A stretch of 6,364 bases of DNA from Phycisphaerae bacterium (GTDB taxonomy: Bacteria > Planctomycetota > Phycisphaerae > Tepidisphaerales > Tepidisphaeraceae): assembly GCA_014380825.1 (NCBI GenBank), contig JACMJD010000666.1, positions 1 to 6,364 of the forward strand. The letters are read 5' to 3'. Positions 1-5,588 of the stretch are shown piece by piece. Numbering within the stretch: the first letter of the stretch is position 1; each line of letters begins with the position of its first letter. The translations under genes were made by a program, and so were the position numbers. The notes under the pieces are model-generated. The model worked only from the letters and a program-made list of their open reading frames with translations, did no database searches and was not told the DNA's origin.

Positions 1-1701
1 ACCGACGCGCTCACGTACCACTTCCCCGCCGCCTTCCAGTGGCTCGCCACCGGCCGGCTCGGGCTTCTCGAGACGTGGTTCTTCAACCCGGCCAACACGT
101 ATTCGCCGCTGGCGGGTTCGACGTTCATCGCGTGGCTGATCGCGCCGATGGGCAACGACATCCTCGCCCGAGGCGTGGAGACGCCGGCGCTGGGGATGCT
201 CTTCTTCGTGCTGCTGCAACTGTGTCGCGTGCTCGGCGCCAGCGTGCGAATCGCCGCCATCATCGCGCTGGCCGGTTGCTGTTCGCGGCCGCTGATCAAC
301 CAGGTGTTTCTCGCGAAGGACGACCTGTTCGTCGCCGCGTTCTTCGGCGCTGCGGTGGTCGCGATGACGAAGCAGCGACTTCAGGATCCGCTTGGCGCGG
401 TACGGCTTGGCATCGCGCTGGGGCTGTTGTTCGCGACGAAGTACACCGCGCTGCTCGGCCTGCCGATCCTGCTGCTGATGATCGACGCCCCGCGCGGCGC
501 CGGCTGGCGCGCGCGGCAGTACGCGACAGTGCTCGTCGTCGCGCTCGTGCTCGCCGGTCCGTGGTTTTTGCGGAACTGGATCATCGCCGGCAACCCGGTG
601 TTCCCGATCGCCGTGAAGATCGGATCGATCACGATTTTCCACGGCATGTTCACGCCCGCGCGATCGCAGGCGCTGCGAACGCTCGCGGGGATCTTCAAGA
701 CGTTCACCGGCTATTCGGGTTTGCCCGCGCTGCCGATCTGTGTGATCGCGGTGCTGTGGATCGCGTCCATCGCTCGTGCGGGTACGCGAATCAAGAACGA
801 TCCGCTCGAGCGCGTGATTGCCCTGGGCCCGCTCGTCATGTTCGCGCTGTTTCTCGCGACGTCGCCGTACGCGGAGGTGCGGTTTGTATATCCGGCGTTT
901 CTGATGATGTTCGCGGGCAGCGCGATTGCGTTTGCGCGTCCGCCGCTTGCGGCGTCGCAGATCGGTGAACTCGAATCGCCCGATCTGCGACGACGCGAGC
1001 GGAAGTTGCGCGCTGACACTCCGATCGCTCTACTCGCGCCGCTCGCGCTCGCATGCATCACAATCGCCACGAGTTTCATCCCTCAGTCGCTGATTCTGAT
1101 GATCGAGCCCACGTTGTACGCGCTCGGCGTAATCGCTCTGATCGTCGCGGCGATCGAGTTCCGATCGATCTCGCTGTCCGCGCTGATCATCGCCGCCGTC
1201 GGTGTGCTCGCATTCGTGTACTGGCCCAGCTACGCGAAGCAATATCGCGAGGGCGAAGCTGATTACTGGACGGCGGCGTACGGTGATCTCGGACCGGCGT
1301 GGAAGTTCGTTCGGGACGATACGCCGGCCGGCGCGACGATCGCCTACACGAACACGTCCTTCGTTTATCCGCTGATGGGCGCGGAGCTGGATCGACAACT
1401 GGTGTACGCGCCGACTCGCGCGGGCGTGCGGACGATTCGCGATCTGGGCCACGTTGACGAGCGCGTCGCCGGCGAGCAGATCGTGGGACGCATCGCGGAG
1501 CTGACGTTCCATGAGCCGGATCGTGAGACGTGGCTCGATAACCTGCGAGCGCGCGGGGCGAAGTACCTGCTGATCGCCAAGCAAAGAGTGGGATCGAGCC
1601 CGCCGCCGGAACTGAAGTTCGTTGAAGAACCCTCGAGTTTTCGCCGCGTTTTCGACAATCCGGCGGCAGCGGTCTACGAAATTGTTCAGCCGGTACGGTA
1701 A
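1..1701 (+). CDS. GT39/ArnT-like membrane glycosyltransferase, 5' partial
   Basis: The frame is open from the first base, giving 566 residues before TAA at 1699-1701; the true start is upstream. An internal ATG at 148 is not the start, because residues before it are clearly coding and conserved-looking. Residues 2-7 (DALTYH) followed by a Trp resemble the first periplasmic loop of GT39/PMT-like enzymes, where an acidic residue is catalytic. KDDL (106-109) and TKYTALLG (146-153) also fit such proteins. About eight to ten hydrophobic segments lie between residues 62 and 410, consistent with an inner-membrane protein. A soluble tail from about residue 415 contains WKFVRDDTPAGATIAY and WLDNLRARGAKYLLIAK, a style seen in planctomycete-type family members. 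By family knowledge it would move a sugar from a polyprenyl-phosphate donor to a lipid, glycan or protein; the acceptor cannot be told. It is followed after 64 bases by an exported protein, but a functional link is unproven. Confidence 0.8.
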   Translation, partial: TDALTYHFPAAFQWLATGRLGLLETWFFNPANTYSPLAGSTFIAWLIAPMGNDILARGVETPALGMLFFVLLQLCRVLGASVRIAAIIALAGCCSRPLINQVFLAKDDLFVAAFFGAAVVAMTKQRLQDPLGAVRLGIALGLLFATKYTALLGLPILLLMIDAPRGAGWRARQYATVLVVALVLAGPWFLRNWIIAGNPVFPIAVKIGSITIFHGMFTPARSQALRTLAGIFKTFTGYSGLPALPICVIAVLWIASIARAGTRIKNDPLERVIALGPLVMFALFLATSPYAEVRFVYPAFLMMFAGSAIAFARPPLAASQIGELESPDLRRRERKLRADTPIALLAPLALACITIATSFIPQSLILMIEPTLYALGVIALIVAAIEFRSISLSALIIAAVGVLAFVYWPSYAKQYREGEADYWTAAYGDLGPAWKFVRDDTPAGATIAYTNTSFVYPLMGAELDRQLVYAPTRAGVRTIRDLGHVDERVAGEQIVGRIAELTFHEPDRETWLDNLRARGAKYLLIAKQRVGSSPPPELKFVEEPSSFRRVFDNPAAAVYEIVQPVR

Positions 1702-1752
1702 GTTGGCTAACCATCGCGGCGGGGCGGTTGTCTGACTTGCCGGGAGCGGACC

Positions 1753-1758
1753 GAAAGG
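1753..1758 (+). promoter_or_regulatory. Ribosome binding site of the coiled-coil protein gene
   Basis: The purine run GAAAGG lies 7 bases upstream of the ATG at 1766. It supports that ATG as the start, and the start also places a signal peptide at the N-terminus. The 64-base gap before the gene shows no clear promoter or terminator hairpin to my eye. Confidence 0.55.
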
Positions 1759-1765
1759 CGATCCG

Positions 1766-3910
1766 ATGCGACGCGTCTCAATCTGCCTGGCGACGATGAC
1801 CGTGCTGTCGACGCTCACGCTGCGCGCACCGATCGCGTCTGGTTCCGACGCCCGCGACCGCGCGGGCACAGCGCAGGCGCAACTCGATCGGGCGGAGAAC
1901 AGCTACCGCCGCGCGAACATCGATCTGGGCTACGCGCGCGGCGCGCTTGGCGCCGCGCAGGCAGCCCAATCAGCAGCGGAATGCCGGCTGCGCGAAGCGC
2001 TCGCTCGATATTCCAGCATCGAGCGGGCGTCGTACGATCTCTCCAACGCAATCAACGCTGCGGCCACCGACGAGGCGAATCGTGCGGCGGCGAGGGAGTT
2101 GTCGGCGCAGGCTGCGTTGACAGCGGCGGACAATCGACTTACCGACGCGCAGCGGCAATTGGATGAAGTTCACGCCAAAGCGCTGGAAGCATTTCAGGCG
2201 ACCGAGGAATTCCAATCCGCCGACGCGAGCTTTCGCGCGGCTGGGGATGCGATGGAAGTCGCGGCGGCGCCGGTGATGAAAGCGCTTCAGAATGATCCGA
2301 ATTACGTCCAACTGCTCGCGCGCTTCAAGGAGGCCGATCGACGTCTGCGCGATCTGATCAACGCCAACTCCGGGCCGCAGCAGATCGACGTTGCACAGAA
2401 GGCACGCGATGAGGCGGACCGTGTGCTGCGCGCGTTTGTCGACGAGAAAATGACGGCCGATCCGGTTGCCGGCATCGCGCGTCGCGCGTTGGATGAGGCG
2501 GCCGCGCGGTGTGAAGAGTTGCTCGGAAAATTGGAAGAGCAATTCGCGCAAGATCTGGCCAACAAGGGGCTGATCGAAGTCGTCTCGATCGCCCGCGCGT
2601 CACGCGATTCCGCCGAAGCCGAACGCGCGAAGGCGGCGAACGATCGAGTCGGGGCGGCGGAGCAACTTCGCGATTTGCAATCGCGACAGGGCAAAATCGC
2701 GGGCGATCAGTCGGCCGCACAGCGCGACGTCGATCATGCCCGCACGGATCTGTCGCGGGCCGAGCAACGCGTGTTCGCGGCGCAGCGCAATTTCGGTGCA
2801 GCGGTGAATGCGCTGGGGTTTGCGCGGAATGATCGCGATGGCGCGTTCGCTCAGCTTCGACACGTGATCGAGCATGACGGGCGCGAGCATCGCGACCACG
2901 ATCGCGATCATCACGATATCGGCGGCTCGCATAGCATCGTCGGCCATGATGCAGGTACTTCGCTGGGCGGGTGGATGCGCGGCAGGTTTAACGCTCCAGA
3001 CGATCGCGGGCAGGCGAAGAACGATCGCGATCGCGAACGGGCGAAGCGCGAAGCGGAATGGCGCGAGCGCCGAGAGCAGGCGGGGCGTGATCGCGCGGAT
3101 GAGGCGGTACGTGCAGAACGTGGTGCGGCAAAGCCGACCAAGGCGCCCGTTCCTGAGGGCGATCGGACAGCGCGCGAGCAGGCGGATCGTCGCGCGTCGG
3201 AAGAGCGCGCCCATCGCCTGCGCACGGAACGCGAGCAGCGTCAGCAAGCCGATGCGAAGCGAGCAGCCGACGCCGCGGATCAACAGAAACGGCGCGAAGC
3301 GGCCCAGCGCGAGACGACCGCGCAGCAGGCAAAGGATGCGGCCGCCCAGGCGCAAGCGCGGCGCGACGCGGCTCAGAAAAAGGACGAGCGCGCATCGCGA
3401 AATCGGGAGGATCAGCGCAAGCAGGCGGAGCAGGGCGCCGCCCGCGATCGCGAGGCCAAAGATCGCACCGCTCGCGAGCATCAGGCGAAGCAGCAGCAAC
3501 GTGAAGTCGAAGAACGCCAGGCGAAAGAGCGTGAGGTTCAGCAACAACGTGACGCGAAAGAGCGCGATCAGCAACAGCGTCAGGCCAAGGAACGTGAAGC
3601 TGAGCAACATCGCGACGCGCAACAGCGACAACAACAGCGCGAGGCGAAGGAACGCGAAGCACGCGATCGACAGTCGAAAGAGCGCGAAGCGAAGCAGCAA
3701 CAGCAGGAAGCCAAACGACAGAAGGACGAGTCGGAGCGCCGTACCCGCGATGCCGCCGAGCGCGATTCGGCACGGCAACGGGCGGACGCCGATCGCCAAG
3801 CCGAGAAGGCGCGGGACGAGCAACGACGTGCGCGGGAGCGCGAGCGTCAGAATAATGAGTCGAAGCGAGATGACAAACGCGACAACGGCGGCGGCCGGAA
3901 GGGCCAGTGA
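1766..3910 (+). CDS. Exported coiled-coil protein with His-rich linker and charged repeat tail
   Basis: I do not recognise a named family. The 714-residue product starts with a signal-peptide-like segment: MRR, a hydrophobic stretch to about residue 19, and a possible cleavage after SDA near residue 29. Residues 30-360 are rich in Ala, Arg, Glu and Leu with long helical heptad-like patterns (for example EADRRLRDL), so a periplasmic coiled coil is likely. Only two Cys remain after the signal (73 and 249). Residues 366-394 carry eight His. A short Gly/Trp segment (GGWMRGRF, 401-408) follows, then about 300 residues made almost only of Arg, Lys, Glu, Asp, Gln and Ala, with AKERE-type repeats at 573-650. 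The tail resembles TolA-like or other spacer helices in composition only. Such composition makes spurious database hits likely. It could be a cell-envelope spacer or scaffold; that is inference. The stop is TGA at 3908-3910. Confidence 0.8.
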   Translation: MRRVSICLATMTVLSTLTLRAPIASGSDARDRAGTAQAQLDRAENSYRRANIDLGYARGALGAAQAAQSAAECRLREALARYSSIERASYDLSNAINAAATDEANRAAARELSAQAALTAADNRLTDAQRQLDEVHAKALEAFQATEEFQSADASFRAAGDAMEVAAAPVMKALQNDPNYVQLLARFKEADRRLRDLINANSGPQQIDVAQKARDEADRVLRAFVDEKMTADPVAGIARRALDEAAARCEELLGKLEEQFAQDLANKGLIEVVSIARASRDSAEAERAKAANDRVGAAEQLRDLQSRQGKIAGDQSAAQRDVDHARTDLSRAEQRVFAAQRNFGAAVNALGFARNDRDGAFAQLRHVIEHDGREHRDHDRDHHDIGGSHSIVGHDAGTSLGGWMRGRFNAPDDRGQAKNDRDRERAKREAEWRERREQAGRDRADEAVRAERGAAKPTKAPVPEGDRTAREQADRRASEERAHRLRTEREQRQQADAKRAADAADQQKRREAAQRETTAQQAKDAAAQAQARRDAAQKKDERASRNREDQRKQAEQGAARDREAKDRTAREHQAKQQQREVEERQAKEREVQQQRDAKERDQQQRQAKEREAEQHRDAQQRQQQREAKEREARDRQSKEREAKQQQQEAKRQKDESERRTRDAAERDSARQRADADRQAEKARDEQRRARERERQNNESKRDDKRDNGGGRKGQ
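2861..2947 (+). other. His/Asp-rich linker coding segment
   Basis: This part of the coiled-coil protein gene encodes residues 366-394, with His at 366, 370, 375, 378, 382, 383, 389 and 394, mixed with Asp, Glu and Arg. It separates the helical N-terminal region from the charged tail. Clustered His and Asp could bind divalent metal ions, but no known metal-site signature is seen, so this is only a suggestion. Confidence 0.5.
3482..3715 (+). repeat. Degenerate 10-11-residue repeats (AKERE-type) in coding sequence
   Basis: Residues 573-650 of the coiled-coil protein consist of about seven imperfect units of 9-12 residues beginning with AK or SK, such as AKEREVQQQRD, AKERDQQQRQ, AKEREAEQHRD and AKEREARDRQ. 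Synonymous codons differ between units (AAAGAGCG versus AAGGAACG), so the repeat is kept at protein level and is not a recent DNA duplication. A roughly 11-residue period suits a long straight helix. Confidence 0.7.
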
Positions 3911-3942
3911 AGGAACAACTGCCTGTCAGGGGATTCTTGCTG

Positions 3943-3948
3943 TAGACT
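3943..3948 (+). promoter_or_regulatory. Weak candidate -10 element before tgt
   Basis: TAGACT matches the TATAAT consensus at four of six positions, including the first two bases and the last. No good -35 element is found 16-18 bases upstream. If used, transcription would begin within a few bases of the tgt ATG, which would give an almost leaderless message. The absence of a Shine-Dalgarno sequence before tgt is the only support. Confidence 0.18.
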
Positions 3949-3957
3949 CCTCGCCCC

Positions 3958-5145
3958 ATGCCGCCGGCATTATGCTATGAACTGATCCACGACGACTCGC
4001 CGCGCACCAGCGCTCGGCTCGGGCGCGTCACCACGTTGCACGGCTCGTTCGACACACCCGCGTTCATGCCGGTCGGGACGCAGGGGACCGTAAAGGGTGT
4101 GCTACCCGATCACGTCGCGGCCACCGGCGCGCAGATCATCCTGGGCAACACGTATCACCTGATGCTCCGGCCCGGCGAGAAGGTCGTCGCCGAGCTGGGC
4201 GATCTGCATCGCTTTATGGGATGGCCAGGGCCGATCCTTACCGACAGCGGCGGGTTTCAGGTTTTCTCGCTGGCGGACATCAACAAGATCGACGACGCGG
4301 GCGTGACGTTCAAGAGCCACATCGATGGCCGGATGATTCACCTCGACGCGCGGCGAAGCATGGAGGTTCAGAACGCGCTCGGGGCCGACATCATCATGGC
4401 ATTTGATGAATGTCCGAACCCGCTGCACCCGCGCGAGTATCAGGAGATCGCCGTCCGTCGAACGCTCGCCTGGGCCGAGCAATGTATCGCAGCTCACGCG
4501 CGGCCGGCGGAGCAGTCGCTGTTCGGGATTGTTCAGGGAGGCACTGATGAATCGCTTCGACAGCTGTGCGCCAACGAATTGGTCGCGATGAACTTCCCGG
4601 GCTACGCCGTCGGAGGATTGGCTGTCGGGGAGGGGTTCGACGCGATGCTGAAGGTGTTGGATCTCACCACGCCGCTTCTGCCGCGCGACAAGCCGCGATA
4701 TCTAATGGGAGTCGGCTTTCCCAAGGACATCGTGGCCGCCGTGCAGCGGGGGATCGACATGTTCGATTGCACATTGCCGACCCGCAATGGCCGGAACGCG
4801 TATGCATTTACGGCGCAAGGGGCGATCCGGATTCGAAATGCCCGCTTCGCCCGAGATATCGGACCGATCGAGCCCGGCTGTGATTGTTACGCCTGCCGAA
4901 CTTTCACGCGCGGCGCCATCCGGCACTTTTTTTTCGCCGGCGAGATGCTTGGACCTGTTCTGGTTTCCGTGCATAATATCCGATTCTACCAACGGTTGAT
5001 GGCGGACATCCGCCGGGCGATTGGCGAGGGGAGATTTGCAGATTTCGCCAGGAACGACGCACGCGCCGCACTGGGCGGCGGAGAGGTCAGAGGTCAGAGT
5101 TCAGAGGTCAGCAACGACGACTCTGTCTCTTCTCCTGAACTCTGA
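3958..5145 (+). CDS. tgt: Queuine tRNA-ribosyltransferase (tRNA-guanine transglycosylase)
   Basis: Tgt exchanges guanine at the wobble position 34 of GUN-anticodon tRNAs (Asp, Asn, His, Tyr) for the queuosine precursor preQ1 in bacteria. The 395-residue product has the whole signature set: TDSGGFQVFSL with active-site Asp96, FDECP with Asp150, FGIVQGG, GGLAVGE, and FDCTLPTRNGRNA with the nucleophile Asp270. The zinc site is Cys308, Cys310, Cys313 and His339. Spacings agree with the Zymomonas enzyme (Asp102, Asp156, Asp280, Cys318/320/323, His349). The ATG at 3958 gives an N-terminus about as long as usual; no Shine-Dalgarno is visible. The normal family C-terminus appears to end near residue 372 (NDARAAL). 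The last 23 residues are Ser/Glu/Asp/Gly-rich and are mostly encoded by a heptad repeat array. The gene heads a tgt-yajC-secD cluster, an order conserved in many bacteria, and lies 47 bases after the coiled-coil gene. Confidence 0.97.
   Translation: MPPALCYELIHDDSPRTSARLGRVTTLHGSFDTPAFMPVGTQGTVKGVLPDHVAATGAQIILGNTYHLMLRPGEKVVAELGDLHRFMGWPGPILTDSGGFQVFSLADINKIDDAGVTFKSHIDGRMIHLDARRSMEVQNALGADIIMAFDECPNPLHPREYQEIAVRRTLAWAEQCIAAHARPAEQSLFGIVQGGTDESLRQLCANELVAMNFPGYAVGGLAVGEGFDAMLKVLDLTTPLLPRDKPRYLMGVGFPKDIVAAVQRGIDMFDCTLPTRNGRNAYAFTAQGAIRIRNARFARDIGPIEPGCDCYACRTFTRGAIRHFFFAGEMLGPVLVSVHNIRFYQRLMADIRRAIGEGRFADFARNDARAALGGGEVRGQSSEVSNDDSVSSPEL
5082..5111 (+). repeat. Heptad repeat array, left arm (AGAGGTC type)
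   Basis: Four consecutive 7-bp units, AGAGGTC, AGAGGTC, AGAGTTC and AGAGGTC, are followed by AG. The array lies inside the 3' end of the tgt reading frame and encodes part of its non-conserved tail. It is the near reverse complement of a second array starting at 5135. Confidence 0.85.
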
Positions 5146-5164
5146 ACTTTGAACTCCGAACTCT
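5082..5164 (+). promoter_or_regulatory. Long imperfect stem-loop at the tgt/yajC junction
   Basis: Bases 5082-5111 can pair with 5135-5164. Of 30 positions I count 25 Watson-Crick pairs, one G-U pair and four mismatches, around a 23-base loop (5112-5134). It covers the tgt stop codon and ends 12 bases before the yajC Shine-Dalgarno. No T-run follows, so it is not a typical intrinsic terminator. It might instead slow decay, attenuate, or set the yajC/secD level relative to tgt; these roles are inference. Confidence 0.6.
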
Positions 5165-5174
5165 GAACTCGAAC
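5135..5174 (+). repeat. Heptad repeat array, right arm (GAACTCT type)
   Basis: From 5137 the units are GAACTCT, GAACTTT, GAACTCC, GAACTCT and a final GAACTC, then GAAC. The tgt stop codon (TGA, 5143-5145) is formed by the repeat itself. The array ends only a few bases before the yajC ribosome binding site. It is the opposite orientation of the array at 5082-5111. Confidence 0.85.
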
Positions 5175-5176
5175 GC

Positions 5177-5182
5177 TAAGGA
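5177..5182 (+). promoter_or_regulatory. Ribosome binding site deciding the yajC TTG start
   Basis: TAAGGA matches the anti-Shine-Dalgarno well and sits 6 bases before the TTG at 5189. The next in-frame ATG codons (5279 and 5282) lack the N-terminal tail expected before the membrane segment, so the TTG is preferred. Confidence 0.7.
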
Positions 5183-5188
5183 TCCCAC

Positions 5189-5548
5189 TTGAACTGGTTA
5201 GCAATCCTCGCTCAGACCACCGCGCCGACAACCACAGGCGCCGAGCCGCCTGCGCTGCTCAGGTTCCTGCAAGGCGGCATGATGCCGCTGCTGCTGGCGC
5301 TGGCCGTGCTTTGGTTCCTGATGTTCCGATCCAAGGGCGGCGAAAAGAAAAAGCGCGAGCAGATGCTCAACGAGTTGAAGAAGGGCGTTCGCGTGCAGAC
5401 AATCGGCGGAATTCTGGGCACGGTGCTGGAAGTGCGCGATACGGAAGTGGTCGTCAAGGTCGATGAATCGACCAACACCAAGATGCGATTCGCGCGAAGC
5501 GCGATTCATCGCGTGCTGGATGACGACGCCAAGGCCGAAAGCAAGTAA
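5189..5548 (+). CDS. yajC: Preprotein translocase subunit YajC
   Basis: YajC is a small inner-membrane partner of SecDF, which helps SecYEG export proteins using the proton-motive force. The 119-residue product has a short N-terminal tail, one membrane segment at about residues 31-47 (MPLLLALAVLWFLMF), a basic stretch (KKKREQMLNELKKG) and the family core VQTIGGILGTVLEV ending in RSAIHRVL. Length and order match the family. The start is TTG with a good Shine-Dalgarno; ATG codons at 5279 and 5282 would remove the N-terminal tail. It lies 43 bases after tgt, behind a repeat hairpin, and 40 bases before secD, so co-transcription is likely. Confidence 0.95.
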   Translation: MNWLAILAQTTAPTTTGAEPPALLRFLQGGMMPLLLALAVLWFLMFRSKGGEKKKREQMLNELKKGVRVQTIGGILGTVLEVRDTEVVVKVDESTNTKMRFARSAIHRVLDDDAKAESK

Positions 5549-5588
5549 GAAGTAACAAGTCAACCGACTAACAACGCAGAGCCGTTTC

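Noticed and set aside
39..968. Plus-strand open frame of 309 codons overlapping the membrane glycosyltransferase
   Set aside because: Its product is Arg/Ala-rich with no membrane segments, while the overlapping frame has coherent transmembrane segments and family motifs.
1030..1869. Minus-strand open frame of 279 codons across the end of the glycosyltransferase gene
   Set aside because: Arg-rich shadow of a GC-rich gene, with no motif support.
3027..3451. Copies of GCGATCGC (at 3027-3034 and 3444-3451), like the cyanobacterial HIP1 palindrome
   Set aside because: I noticed only two copies, both explained by Arg-Asp-Arg codon runs in the charged tail.
2600..3823. Long minus-strand open frame of 407 codons with a very hydrophobic product
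   Set aside because: It lies opposite the charged coiled-coil gene. Antisense of Lys, Glu, Gln and Arg codons gives Leu, Phe, Ala and similar residues, so it is a composition shadow with no membrane-protein family features.
2988..3959. Minus-strand open frame of 323 codons
   Set aside because: Arg/Pro/Ala-rich product without recognisable motifs, fully antisense to a better-supported gene.
2874..3980. Plus-strand open frame of 368 codons overlapping the coiled-coil gene and the tgt start
   Set aside because: The product is Arg/Ala/Ser-rich with no domain or signal peptide, and open frames are expected in another frame of this GC-rich repetitive gene.
5082..5164. Reading the hairpin as an intrinsic terminator of tgt
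   Set aside because: No T-run follows the stem, the stem has several mismatches and a large loop, and yajC follows at once in a normally co-transcribed cluster.
5082..5174. Reading the repeats as a CRISPR array
   Set aside because: Units are 7 bp with no spacers and occur in two orientations.
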